Under the pieces are notes generated by a model. That model ran no database searches and was not told the DNA's origin. It saw only the letters and a list, made by a program, of their open reading frames with translations. From positions 1-64,000 of the forward strand of contig NZ_VIGX01000013.1 of the NCBI RefSeq assembly GCF_007858475.1: a DNA stretch of 64,000 nt. The letters are read 5' to 3'. Positions 18,671 to 27,502 of this stretch are shown in pieces. The number at the start of each line of letters is the position of its first letter. The first letter of the stretch is position 1. The stretch comes from Tsukamurella conjunctivitidis. Its GTDB lineage: Bacteria > Actinomycetota > Actinomycetes > Mycobacteriales > Mycobacteriaceae. The position numbers and the translations under genes were made by a program.

Positions 18671-18720
18671 GGAAGTATTAGTGTCAGTTTCTGTCCTTAA
18701 TGCAGAACACACTGGAAATC

Positions 18721-19671
18721 ATGGCGAACACGAGCTCCCGAACCCTGCGGCTGCTGTCCCTGCTGCAGACCCACCGCTACTGGCCGGGCTCCGAACTGGC
18801 GGACCGGCTCGAGGTCTCCGTGCGCACCCTGCGACGCGACATCGAGCGCCTGCGCGACCTCGGCTACCCCGTCTCCGCGACCCGCGGCGTCGACGGCGGC
18901 TACCAGCTCGCCGCAGGCGCCGCCCTCCCGCCGCTGGTCCTCGACGACGAGGAGGCGGTGGCGATCGCGGTCGGCCTGCAGACCGCAGCGCAGGGCGGGA
19001 TCACCGGCATCGCCGAGACCTCCGTGCGCGCGCTGGGCAAGGTCGCCGCCGTCATGCCGCCACGGCTGCGCAAACGCGTGGAGGCGCTGGGCGCCGTCAC
19101 CCAGCCCGCCGTCCTGACCGGCGGTCCGGCCGTGGATCCGCGCGTTCTGACCGGTCTCGCTGAGGCCTGCCGAGCCGAGGAGCGGATCGAGTTCGGCTAC
19201 ACCGCGGCCGACGGTGCCGTGACGGAGCGCCTCGCCGAACCTCTGCGCCTCGTGCCCCTGGGCCGCCGCTGGTACCTCGTGGCCTACGACCTGTACCGCC
19301 ACGACTGGCGCAGCTTCCGGCTCGACCGGATCAGCGGACCGTCGAGCACGGGGGTGCGGTTCCGCCCGCGCGAGCTCCCGGCCGAGGATGCGGCCGCCTA
19401 CGTCCGTGCCGCCGTCGGGCAGCGCGCGCCCGGTCATCGCATCGAGTTCCGCGTGGCCGCCCCGATCGACCACGTCCGGGCCGCCATCGGCCGGTACGCG
19501 CGCCTCGAGGAGGTGCCGGACGGCACCGTCGTGCGGATGGAGGCCGACTCGCTGGACTGGCCCGCGATGGCGATCGCCGTCCTCGACGCGGACGTCACCG
19601 TCGTGGAGCCGGCAGAGCTGACGGCGCACCTGTCGCGCTGGGCCGGGAACCTCGCGCGCGTCCGCTCGTAA
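18721..19671 (+). CDS. WYL-domain HTH transcriptional regulator (YafY type)
   Basis: 316-aa DeoR-type helix-turn-helix plus WYL ligand domain. HTH: LADRLEVSVRTLRRDIERLR near residues 27-46; GYQLAAGAALPPLVLDDEEA follows. WYL core: GRRWYLVAYDLYRHDWRSFRLDRI; C-terminal WCX-like part to SRWAGNLARVRS. The start at MANTSSRTLRLL has GGAAA upstream; an in-frame ATG at 18700 is possible. Its TAA is part of the next gene's -10 box. Confidence 0.85.
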   Translation: MANTSSRTLRLLSLLQTHRYWPGSELADRLEVSVRTLRRDIERLRDLGYPVSATRGVDGGYQLAAGAALPPLVLDDEEAVAIAVGLQTAAQGGITGIAETSVRALGKVAAVMPPRLRKRVEALGAVTQPAVLTGGPAVDPRVLTGLAEACRAEERIEFGYTAADGAVTERLAEPLRLVPLGRRWYLVAYDLYRHDWRSFRLDRISGPSSTGVRFRPRELPAEDAAAYVRAAVGQRAPGHRIEFRVAAPIDHVRAAIGRYARLEEVPDGTVVRMEADSLDWPAMAIAVLDADVTVVEPAELTAHLSRWAGNLARVRS

Positions 19672-19674
19672 GCT
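19669..19674 (+). promoter_or_regulatory. -10 element of gluQ overlapping the upstream stop codon
   Basis: TAAGCT begins with the TAA stop of the WYL gene and lies six nucleotides before the gluQ GTG. Confidence 0.45.
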
Positions 19675-19680
19675 GGACCG

Positions 19681-20532
19681 GTGACAGCTGGACGGTACGC
19701 GCCGAGCCCGTCGGGCGACCTGCACGTGGGCAACCTGCGCACCGCGCTGCTCGCCTGGCTCTTCGCCCGGTCGACGGGGCGGGACTTCCTGCTCCGCGTC
19801 GAGGATCTCGACCGGGTGGCCGAAGGCGCGGAGGCCCGGCAGCTCGCGGACCTGGCGGCGATCGGCCTGGACTGGGACGGCGCCGTGGTGCGGCAGTCCG
19901 CCCGCACCGCCGGGTACGCGGCCGCGCTGACGCGGCTCGACGTCTACGAGTGCTACTGCACGCGCCGCGAGATCCTCTCCGCCCCGTCGGCACCACATGC
20001 GCCGGAGGGCGCGTACCCGGGCACCTGCCGCGACCTGACCGACGAGGAGCGCGCGGCGCGGCGACGCGAGCGCCCGGCGGCGCTGCGCCTGCGCGCGACG
20101 GTCGACGAGTTCACGGTGACCGATCTGCTGCACGGCGAGTACACCGGCGCGGTCGACGATTTCGTGCTCCGCCGGGGCGACGGGACCTACGCCTACAACC
20201 TCGCCGTGGTGGTCGACGATGCCGCGCAGGGCGTCGACCAGGTCGTGCGCGGCGACGACCTCCTGTCCTCCGCGCCGCGGCAGGCGTACCTGGGAACGCT
20301 CCTGGGCCACCCGCCACCCACCTACGCTCACGTCCCGATGGTCTTGGGCCCCACCGGCGTCCGGCTCGCCAAGCGCGACGGCGCGGTCACGATGACCGAG
20401 CGCGGCGGGCCGGCGGTGGTGCTCCCGGAGATCGCCGCGAGCCTGAGGCTGCGCGGCAGCACCCCGCGGGAGATGCTCGATGACTTCGATCCCGCTCGGC
20501 TGCCCCGAGAGCCCTGGACGCTACCGCTCTAA
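19681..20532 (+). CDS. gluQ: Glutamyl-Q tRNA(Asp) synthetase
   Basis: 283-aa truncated class I synthetase (YadB family), which attaches Glu to queuosine in tRNA-Asp. HIGH-like [17 protein letters not shown] near residues 9-25, RVEDLDRV, zinc cysteines in CYCTRRE and [18 protein letters not shown], and KMSKS-like [12 protein letters not shown]. It lacks the anticodon-binding domain, as expected. GTG start. Notable here because a tRNA-guanine transglycosylase homologue, the queuosine-inserting family, lies 1.4 kb away; both would belong to queuosine metabolism if the latter is active. Confidence 0.88.
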   Translation: MTAGRYAPSPSGDLHVGNLRTALLAWLFARSTGRDFLLRVEDLDRVAEGAEARQLADLAAIGLDWDGAVVRQSARTAGYAAALTRLDVYECYCTRREILSAPSAPHAPEGAYPGTCRDLTDEERAARRRERPAALRLRATVDEFTVTDLLHGEYTGAVDDFVLRRGDGTYAYNLAVVVDDAAQGVDQVVRGDDLLSSAPRQAYLGTLLGHPPPTYAHVPMVLGPTGVRLAKRDGAVTMTERGGPAVVLPEIAASLRLRGSTPREMLDDFDPARLPREPWTLPL

Positions 20533-20741
20533 CGCGCGTGCCGCCCCGCGGGTGCCGGTCCCAGCCGGGGCCGCTCGCAGGTGCGCGCGCCGTGCGCACC
20601 GGGGACGCCCGCTCCGTGGCGGACGAGGTTGCCCGCCGCGATACCGGAGGCGAACTCCCGCATCCATCCCGGGCTCGCGTTCGTCGTCGACGGGGCCGCC
20701 CGGGTGCCGCCGAAGACCTTCCTCATCTGCTGAATCCTCAT
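20529..20741 (-). CDS. Possible small protein (70 aa), doubtful
   Basis: The gap between gluQ and the GlxA regulator has one modest minus-strand frame, [20 protein letters not shown], ending HAR-stop. A second ATG at 20726 has AGGA upstream. No similarity recognised. The region could equally be non-coding. Confidence 0.25.
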   Translation of the reverse strand: MRIQQMRKVFGGTRAAPSTTNASPGWMREFASGIAAGNLVRHGAGVPGAHGARTCERPRLGPAPAGRHAR

Positions 20742-20799
20742 GGCCGCAACGCTATGCGGGGGCCACCGTCGGCGCCCAGGTGTGCGGTGCCGGATTTCC

Positions 20800-21789
20800 T
20801 CAAGATCCGGCCACGGGCCGGGCCGCACTCGGCCCGACGTCGCTGCCGCGGAACCGGTCGCGGTACGCCGTGGGGGCGAGCCCCGTCTGCCGCTTGAAGT
20901 GGTAGCGCAGCGTTTCCTCCGCATCGAAACCCGCGCGTCCGGTGATGACGGTGACGGAATCGTCAGTCGTCTCGAGGAGTCGCATCGCGCGGTAGACCCG
21001 TTGCCGCATCAGCCATTCGAGCGGCGCGACGCCCGTGTACTGCCGGAACCGCCGATGCAGGGTGCGGCGGGAGACACCGGCGCGGGCCGCCATGTCGTCG
21101 AGGCCCTTCACGCCACCGATACCGTGTGCGAGGCCCTGGAGGAAGTCGGCGAAGCGCTTGTCCATATCGGGCCGCAGCGTATCGATGTTGACGAACTGCG
21201 ATTGATCGCCGTCGCGGTGCGGCGCGACGACGAGGCGGCGTGCGACCTCGTTGGCGGTGCCCGCGCCGTGGTCGCTGCGGATCAGGTGCAGGCACAGGTC
21301 GAGACCGGCGGCGGAACCCGCGCCGGTGAGTACCGGTCCGTCCTGGATGTACAGCTCCGAGGGCGTCACGTGCACCCGCGGGAAGCGGAACTGCAACAGG
21401 CCCGCACGGCGCCAGTGGGTAGTGGCGCGCCGCCCGTCGAGCAGGCCGGCCGCCGCGAGCGCGAAGGCGCCCGTGCAGATCGAGACGATCCGCGCTCCGT
21501 TCGCCGCCGCGGCGCGCAGGGGCTCGTGCCACTCCGGGTTCGCATCGATCCGCGGGTCCGAGACCGCGGTGACGATCACCGTGTCGGCGCCGGCGATCTC
21601 GTCGAGGCCGAAGGACGGGCGCAGGACCGCGCCGCCGAGCGTGCGCACCCCGTCGGCCGGGCCGCAGCCGCGCACGTCGTAGCCCAGGGAGGGCAGGTCG
21701 TTCCACGCGAAGCCGAGCGCCTCGATCACGGTCCCGTACTCGAGCATCGTCATCCCGTCGCAGACGGGCAACGCGACGACGTGGGCCAT
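20800..21789 (-). CDS. GlxA-family regulator (DJ-1/PfpI domain + AraC HTH)
   Basis: 329-aa regulator. The N-terminal amidase-like domain has the nucleophile-elbow position VSICTGAFALAAAGLLDGR near 100-118 and LDLCLHLIRSDHGAGTANEVAR. The C-terminal AraC domain has DMAARAGVSRRTLHRRFRQY, then TGVAPLEWLMRQRVYRAMRL and a second HTH. Target unknown. TAGGAT lies 6 nt before the ATG. A paralogue is at 50794-51759. Confidence 0.88.
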   Translation of the reverse strand: MAHVVALPVCDGMTMLEYGTVIEALGFAWNDLPSLGYDVRGCGPADGVRTLGGAVLRPSFGLDEIAGADTVIVTAVSDPRIDANPEWHEPLRAAAANGARIVSICTGAFALAAAGLLDGRRATTHWRRAGLLQFRFPRVHVTPSELYIQDGPVLTGAGSAAGLDLCLHLIRSDHGAGTANEVARRLVVAPHRDGDQSQFVNIDTLRPDMDKRFADFLQGLAHGIGGVKGLDDMAARAGVSRRTLHRRFRQYTGVAPLEWLMRQRVYRAMRLLETTDDSVTVITGRAGFDAEETLRYHFKRQTGLAPTAYRDRFRGSDVGPSAARPVAGS

Positions 21790-21795
21790 GTCCGA

Positions 21796-21801
21796 ATCCT
21801 A
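21796..21801 (-). promoter_or_regulatory. -10 element of a leaderless GlxA-gene promoter
   Basis: TAGGAT, six nucleotides, ATG at 21789. Confidence 0.45.
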
Positions 21802-21839
21802 CGGTGCGCGGCCGGGGCGCACGAGCCCGGAATGCGCGA

Positions 21840-21871
21840 TCACCGGTCCCCGTGAGCACGGGGACCGGTGA
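21840..21871 (-). terminator. Terminator hairpin after the MMPL-Tgt gene
   Basis: Perfect 15-bp stem (21840-21854 with 21857-21871) around a 2-nt loop, 15 nt beyond the fusion-gene stop. No U-tract. Confidence 0.75.
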
Positions 21872-21885
21872 CCGGACGTCCGCGC

Positions 21886-24800
21886 CTAGTCGGACTTGGC
21901 GAGGTGCTGCTGGGTGCCCTTGTAGTAGCGACCCAGGAACTCCTCCTTGAAGTCCCAGTACGTGCCGTCGAGCATCGACTGGCGGATCTTCGCGACCAGC
22001 GAGACGACGAACTGCTCGTTATGGATGGTGCAGAGCGTGGCCGCCAGGCTCTCCTTCGCCTTGAAGAGGTGATGGATGTAGGCGCGCGTGTACTGCGAGG
22101 TGAAGTTCTCGGTCTCCGGGTCCAGCGGGCGGAAGTCCGTCTTGAACCGCGAGTTCGTCACGTTGTAGCGGCCGTCGAGCGAGTAGATCGCACCGTTGCG
22201 CGCCACCCGCGACGGGGAGACGCAGTCGAAGGTGTCGATGCCCTGCTCCACCGCGGCGAAGATGTCGTCGGGCTCGGAGATGCCCAGCAGGTGCTTGGGC
22301 TTGTCCTCCTCGAGCTCCTGGTTCACCCAGCGCACGATGGTCGACAGGTTCGCCTTCTCCAGAGCACCGCCGATGCCGTACCCGCCGAAGCCGAGGCCGC
22401 CGGAGAGCCGGTCCTCCTCGCTCAGCGCCCGCAGGTCCCTGGCCGCCTTGCGCCGCAGATCCTCGTACTGCGCGCCCTGCACGACGCCCCACAGTGAGAT
22501 CGCGTCGTGCCGCTGCGCGGTGAGCCAGTTGTGCTCCGAGAGGCAGCGGCGCGCCCACAGGCGGGTGCGCTCCAGCGACTCCACCTGGTACGCACGGGAA
22601 TTGTGCAGCGTGGTCAGCTCGTCGAAGGCGAAGATGACGTCGGCGCCCAGCTGGTGCTGGATCTGCATCGACACCTCCGGCGTGAACCGGTGCTCCGTGC
22701 CGTCGAGATGGCTGCGGAAGGTCACGCCGTCGTCGTCGACGCGGGAGAGCCGGTCCTTGCCCTCGGCGATGGCGTCGTCGCCCTGCAGCTCCTCGCCGCC
22801 CGTCATATCGATGACCTTCTTGAAGCCCGAGCCGAGCGACATCACCTGGAAGCCACCGGAATCGGTGAAGGTGGGGCCGTCCCAGTTCATGAACGCGGCG
22901 AGGCCGCCGGCCTGCTCGACGATCTCCGGGCCGGGCTGCAGGTACAAGTGGTAGGCGTTCGCGAGCACCGCCTGCGCACCCAGATCCGAGACCGCCTCGG
23001 GCAGCACCGTCTTCACGGTCGCCTTCGTACCGACGGGGATGAAGGCGGGCGTGAGCATCTCGCCGTGCGGCGTGAGCAGCCGGCCGGCGCGCCCGAGCGG
23101 ACCGTCGGGCCCGTCGAGGCGACCCTCGATCTCGAAGCGGGTGGGGTCGCTGATGTGCTCGCTCTGCAGCCGGGTGCGGCTCGCCATCGAGCGGTAGTCG
23201 GACCGCAGCGCGCTGAGCTCCGCCGCGATCGCCTTGTTCTGCTCGCGCAGCTGGGCGATCTCGTCCCGGGTGCGATCGCGCGGGCGGATCGGCCCGGTCT
23301 CGACGTGATCCGGGCGCGGCACGCCGGGCCGTGCGACCGGGTACTCGCCCGTGTCCGGTGCGACGGACCCGGCCTCCACCTGCTCCGTGTCGGCCTGCGC
23401 CGGGCTCGGTGCGGTGACGTGCTCGTCCTCGCCCACCGGCGCCAGCGGCACGGGCGCGGTCGGGGCGGCCGTGGGCCGCTCGGATCCGTTGGCGACGCCG
23501 TTGACGTGGCCGTTCACGCCGGCCGTCTGCACGCGCGCGGCACCGCGGGCGTGCACGTCCGTCGGGCCCGCGGCGACCAGTGGCGCGGTGGCCACCGGGA
23601 TCTCCGCCGTGACCTGCGCGGGGATCGCGGCGGTGTCCGCACTCGTGTCGGCGCGGCCGAGCTGCGAGACGAGCGCCTCGCCCTCGATGTCGACGTTCGG
23701 CAGGATCTTGTCGAGCCACTTCGGCAGCCACCACGCCCACTTGCCGAGCAGCGTCATCACCGAGGGGATGATCACCATGCGCACCACGAAGGCGTCGAGC
23801 AGCACGGCGGCGGCGAGCCCGAAACCGATCTCCTTGATGAACACCTGCTCGTTGAGGATGAACGAGGCGAACACCGAGATCATGATGATCGCCGCGGCGG
23901 TCACCACGCGGGCGCCGTACTGCACGCCGGTCACCACGGACTGGGTCGCGTCCCCGGTGTGCACGAACTCCTCGCGCATGCGCGAGACGAGGAAGACCTG
24001 GTAGTCCATCGCGAGACCGAAGACGATGCCGATCAGGAAGATCGGCAGGAAGGACACCAGCGGCTGCGTGTTGTCGATGAGGCCCAGGGCGCCGTCGGTG
24101 AAGATCGCCGACGTCACACCGAAGGTCGCGACCACCGACAGGAGGAAGCCCAGGACCGCGGTGAGCGGCACCAGGATCGAGCGGAACGCGAGGAGCAGCA
24201 GCAGGAACGCCAAGCCCACCACGATCCCGAGGTAGATCCACAGGGCGTCACCGAGCTTGTCCGAGATGTCCATCTCGATCGCGGTGCTGCCCGCGACGCC
24301 CAGGTCGACGCCGAGCCGGGCCATCGTCCCGGAATCGCCGTTGACCATGGTGCGGAGCTTGGTCACCAGCTTCTGGGTGTCCTCGTCGTTGGGCCCGGAC
24401 TTGGGCGTCACGATCACGGTGGCGGCCTTGTTGTCCTGCGCCAACTGCGCGAGCTGCGCGTTCGCGATCAGCGGCGCCACGGCCTCGTTGCTGTTGAGCT
24501 GGTCGACGATCTGCTTGTACGCGGCGAGACGCTGATTCGGCTGGGCCCCGGCACCGTCGAGCGCGACCAGGAGGGTGCCGTTGGCGCCCTTGCCCCAGCC
24601 GTCGGCGATCAGGTCGTAGGCCTGACGCTCCGAAGTGCTCTTCTCGCTCATGCCCGAGCCGGGCAGCGCGGTCTTCATGTCCTTCATCGGGATCGCCAGG
24701 ATGCCCAGCACCGCGACGCCCGCGACCAGGGTGACGACGGGGACCTTCTTGACGAGGTTGGCCCAGCGCAGACCGTTGGCGACGCGTCCCTCGCCCTGGT

Positions 24801-26028
24801 CCGTGTCCGGCGGGTGCAGGCCCTTGACGCGGCCGGCGAAGACCTTGGAGCCGAAGAGGCCCAGGAAGGCGGGGAGCAGCGTCAGCGCCACGATGACGGC
24901 GATGAAGACGCCCCACGCGGCGGCGACGCCCATCTGGCCGAGGAAGTCCATGCCGATGAACGCGAGGGCGGCGAGCGCGATGATCACCGTCAGGCCCGCG
25001 AAGATCACGGCGGTGCCGGCGGTGCCGACGGCGATACCCGCGGCCTCGGCCCGCTGCTCCTTCGTGGTGGCGCCGAGGCGCCGCAGTTCGTGGCGGTACC
25101 GCGAGACGATGAACAGCGCGTAGTCGATGGTGACGGCCAGGCCGATCATCGAGGTGAGGACCGTCGGGAACGTGCCGAGCTCGATGAAGTGGGTGGCGAT
25201 CATGACGCCGCCGATGGCGACGGGGACCGCGATGATCGCGTTGATCAGCGGCAGGCCCCAGGCGACGAGCGAGGCGAAGGTGATGATCAGGACGATCGCG
25301 GCGACGATCATGCCGATGATCTCGCTGGTCATGCCCATGTCGGGATTGCCGCGAGCGGCGGAACCGTCGGCCTCGATCTGCAGCGTGCCGTTCGACGCGG
25401 CCTCGCCGGCCTCGCGGGCCTTCGTGATGTCGTCCGACAGTTCCTTCGGCAGGTCGGTGACCTTGCCGACGAAGTCCACCGTGATCTTGGCGGTCTTGCC
25501 GTCGGGGCTCACCGACGAGGTGGCCGTCGCGTCGGCGTCCTTCTGCGCCTGCGTCTTGGTCGACGCGATGGTCTTGCCCTGCTCGGTGACCGCCTCGAGC
25601 TTCGAGCGCTGATCCGGGGTGAGCGACGCCGGATCCAGCTTGCCCGTCGGGTTGTGCAGCAGCTCCGGGTCCTGGACCACGGAGACCTTGCGGCCGTCCT
25701 CGTCCTTGGTGAGGTTCTTGAGATCGGCGATCGTCCGGTCGATGCCCGCCGCGGCGGCCGGATCGGTGAGCTTGCCCTCCTTGGCGTGGAAGACGATGGT
25801 CGCCGACGCGGTGGTGAACGGGTCGCCGCCGCTGTCGCCGAAGTTCTGGGACACGATGTCCGTCGCCTTGGCCGACGGGAGGCCCGGCAGCGAGAAGTTG
25901 TCGACGGTGGGCTTGCTCAGGAGCGCGCCGCCGGCGAGCATGCCGACGAAGATCAACAGCCATGCCGCGATGACTTTGAAGCGATTGAGGTAGGCGAACC
26001 TCCCCAGCCGGTACAGGAACAGTGCCAT
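21886..26028 (-). CDS. MMPL/RND transporter fused in frame to a tRNA-guanine transglycosylase homologue
   Basis: One open frame of 1,380 codons. Residues 1-785 are an MMPL transporter: first helix near 18-37, a large extracytoplasmic loop, repeat motifs MIGLAVTIDYALF (about 294-306) and VFGLAMDYQVFLVSR (about 669-683) with the DY proton-relay pairs. Residues 786-920 are an Ala/Thr/Pro/Val linker and about 921-955 a charged coiled coil (RDEIAQLREQNKAIAAELSA). Residues 960-1380 are a Tgt barrel: RGRLL-like start with MLTPAFIPVGTKATVKTV, TFTDSGGFQVMSLGSG (catalytic Asp), FDELTTLHNSR and GIDTFDCVSPSRVARNGAIY. The three zinc cysteines are absent. No stop separates the parts. ATG 26028 follows GGAGTGACTCGC. 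An internal ATG at MASRTRLQSEH (about residue 946) has no ribosome site but could give free Tgt. A base-level error removing a stop is the main alternative. Confidence 0.88.
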   Translation of the reverse strand: MALFLYRLGRFAYLNRFKVIAAWLLIFVGMLAGGALLSKPTVDNFSLPGLPSAKATDIVSQNFGDSGGDPFTTASATIVFHAKEGKLTDPAAAAGIDRTIADLKNLTKDEDGRKVSVVQDPELLHNPTGKLDPASLTPDQRSKLEAVTEQGKTIASTKTQAQKDADATATSSVSPDGKTAKITVDFVGKVTDLPKELSDDITKAREAGEAASNGTLQIEADGSAARGNPDMGMTSEIIGMIVAAIVLIITFASLVAWGLPLINAIIAVPVAIGGVMIATHFIELGTFPTVLTSMIGLAVTIDYALFIVSRYRHELRRLGATTKEQRAEAAGIAVGTAGTAVIFAGLTVIIALAALAFIGMDFLGQMGVAAAWGVFIAVIVALTLLPAFLGLFGSKVFAGRVKGLHPPDTDQGEGRVANGLRWANLVKKVPVVTLVAGVAVLGILAIPMKDMKTALPGSGMSEKSTSERQAYDLIADGWGKGANGTLLVALDGAGAQPNQRLAAYKQIVDQLNSNEAVAPLIANAQLAQLAQDNKAATVIVTPKSGPNDEDTQKLVTKLRTMVNGDSGTMARLGVDLGVAGSTAIEMDISDKLGDALWIYLGIVVGLAFLLLLLAFRSILVPLTAVLGFLLSVVATFGVTSAIFTDGALGLIDNTQPLVSFLPIFLIGIVFGLAMDYQVFLVSRMREEFVHTGDATQSVVTGVQYGARVVTAAAIIMISVFASFILNEQVFIKEIGFGLAAAVLLDAFVVRMVIIPSVMTLLGKWAWWLPKWLDKILPNVDIEGEALVSQLGRADTSADTAAIPAQVTAEIPVATAPLVAAGPTDVHARGAARVQTAGVNGHVNGVANGSERPTAAPTAPVPLAPVGEDEHVTAPSPAQADTEQVEAGSVAPDTGEYPVARPGVPRPDHVETGPIRPRDRTRDEIAQLREQNKAIAAELSALRSDYRSMASRTRLQSEHISDPTRFEIEGRLDGPDGPLGRAGRLLTPHGEMLTPAFIPVGTKATVKTVLPEAVSDLGAQAVLANAYHLYLQPGPEIVEQAGGLAAFMNWDGPTFTDSGGFQVMSLGSGFKKVIDMTGGEELQGDDAIAEGKDRLSRVDDDGVTFRSHLDGTEHRFTPEVSMQIQHQLGADVIFAFDELTTLHNSRAYQVESLERTRLWARRCLSEHNWLTAQRHDAISLWGVVQGAQYEDLRRKAARDLRALSEEDRLSGGLGFGGYGIGGALEKANLSTIVRWVNQELEEDKPKHLLGISEPDDIFAAVEQGIDTFDCVSPSRVARNGAIYSLDGRYNVTNSRFKTDFRPLDPETENFTSQYTRAYIHHLFKAKESLAATLCTIHNEQFVVSLVAKIRQSMLDGTYWDFKEEFLGRYYKGTQQHLAKSD

Positions 26029-26084
26029 GCGAGTCACTCCGAGTCGTCGAGGCGCGACGGGCTGCGCGATGCGGGTCGAGTTCG

Positions 26085-26090
26085 AGTGTA
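26085..26090 (-). promoter_or_regulatory. Possible -10 of the MMPL-Tgt gene
   Basis: TACACT about 57 nt before the ATG; the -35 is unclear. The 143-bp divergent gap to the lipoprotein gene holds nothing else I can name. Confidence 0.35.
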
Positions 26091-26171
26091 CCGATCGTTG
26101 CCGCCCGCAATAATGTCGCTGACCGGCAGTTTTGTGAGGTCCATCACCGGCGGGCGGGTACCGTGCAGGAC

Positions 26172-26567
26172 ATGACCGCATTTCAGCACTTCGCAACGCC
26201 TGTCACAGCTGTCGCAACTGCAACAGTGTGCGGCCTGATCCTCGCGGGCTGCGGCAGTTCGTCCGATCCCGCCTCGGCCCCCGCGCCGTCGGGCGCACCG
26301 TCGGCCACGACGACGATGGCCGAGAACCGCGCCGAGATGTGCGGGCAGACCCGCGGCCCCGACGGGGCCCTCTACGTGCACGCCCTGGGCACCGTGAAGG
26401 TCGACTGCGCCGAGGCGATGCGCGTCGCCAACGGCTTCAGCCCCAAGATCGCGATGGCGCAGCCCGTCACCGTCGACGGCTGGAACTGCACCTTCCCGCA
26501 GACCCCGGGCATGCTCGCGCGCTGCGACAGCGGCGACAAGGCGATCGGCTTCTTCAGCTCCCACTGA
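26172..26567 (+). CDS. Small lipoprotein
   Basis: 131-aa exported protein. Signal peptide with lipobox LAGC near residue 27 (MTAFQHFATPVTAVATATVC ... LILAGC). The mature part has conserved-looking cysteines in EMCGQTRG, VDCAEAM, WNCTFPQ and ARCDSG, probably two disulfides, in a short domain like those of mycobacterial exported proteins. AGGA precedes the ATG. It converges with and overlaps the NAT gene by 14 bp. Confidence 0.75.
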   Translation: MTAFQHFATPVTAVATATVCGLILAGCGSSSDPASAPAPSGAPSATTTMAENRAEMCGQTRGPDGALYVHALGTVKVDCAEAMRVANGFSPKIAMAQPVTVDGWNCTFPQTPGMLARCDSGDKAIGFFSSH

Positions 26568-27390
26568 CGGCCGCGAGCGCGGCGGCCTCGTCCTCGGGCA
26601 GGTCGAGCGCGAAGGTCTCGGCGAGGATCGCCCGACGGTCCGCCACCGCGTACGGCACGGACTCCTTGCAGCCGTCGGGGCGGGTGGTGATCACCGCATC
26701 GCGGGTGAGGACATGCCGCGCGCCGGGCCGGTTCACGACGGCCATGATCCGGCCGCGGAAGGGCGAGTGCGGCGAGGTCGCGACGTAGAAGTTGGTCATC
26801 CGCAGGTCCGACCAGGTGCGGTCGGCGAGCGCGAACCGGTACTGCGGGCGCCACTGCGCCGAGCTGGGGTCGAGGAAGTCGAGCTGCCACTCCTCGCCGA
26901 AGCCGACGGTCGACGCGGTGAGCCGATAGCGCCAGCCGTCGGCGTCCTGCTCGAGCCCGCTCTCCAGGCGCAGCGGCGCCGTCGGGACCGCCCCGAAACC
27001 GACCTCCGCGAGGTGCGGCGCACCGTCGACCTCGACGACGAGCAGTGCGTGCGTGCTCGCGGACGGTCGTCCGTCGACGAGGACCCGGCCCGAGGCGGCG
27101 CCGAACCGGAAACCCGTGCGCTCCAGCACCGCGGCGAGCAGCGGGACGTGGCCGGTGCATCCGTAGCCGCGGCGACCGTCGATCATGCGGCGCTGCAGGG
27201 CGTCGATGGTGAGCTCGCCCGGAACGCCGCGCACGGCGTCGAAGTTCTCCCAGGGCAGCGTGGTCGCGTGGGCGCGGATCAGGGCCGACAGCCCGTCGAG
27301 GTCCGGCGGCGGCGCCCCGTGCAGTCCGACCCTGCGCAGGTAGCGCGGAAGGTCGAGATCGGGCGCGCCCCAGGCACCGTCGGCGTTCAT
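26554..27390 (-). CDS. nat: Arylamine N-acetyltransferase
   Basis: 278-aa enzyme that transfers acetyl from acetyl-CoA to arylamines; in mycolata it is tied to sterol-derived CoA thioesters. TTLPWENFDAVRG near residue 45 and catalytic Cys in RGYGCTGH (about 76) are present, as is the catalytic His in STHALLVVEV. The third triad position, normally Asp in DVGFG, reads EVGFG here. The usual RGGxCxE context is also altered (RGYGCTG). It may be a divergent or weakly active NAT. Confidence 0.82.
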   Translation of the reverse strand: MNADGAWGAPDLDLPRYLRRVGLHGAPPPDLDGLSALIRAHATTLPWENFDAVRGVPGELTIDALQRRMIDGRRGYGCTGHVPLLAAVLERTGFRFGAASGRVLVDGRPSASTHALLVVEVDGAPHLAEVGFGAVPTAPLRLESGLEQDADGWRYRLTASTVGFGEEWQLDFLDPSSAQWRPQYRFALADRTWSDLRMTNFYVATSPHSPFRGRIMAVVNRPGARHVLTRDAVITTRPDGCKESVPYAVADRRAILAETFALDLPEDEAAALAAVSGS

Positions 27391-27502
27391 CGTCCCTCCT
27401 CGAAGGATCCCCCCGATCCATGGTGCCTCACCCGTGCGGACTACGCAGGTCCACCCGCGCGGGTGATCCCGGCCCGCACGTCACGTCCCTAGCGTTTCGC
27501 GC

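Noticed and set aside
22507-26175. Very long plus-strand frame (over 1,200 codons) opposite the MMPL-Tgt gene
   Set aside because: It is the antisense shadow typical of GC-rich genes: composition is Arg/Asp/Gly/Glu/His-heavy with no domain, while the minus strand holds clear MMPL and Tgt motifs.
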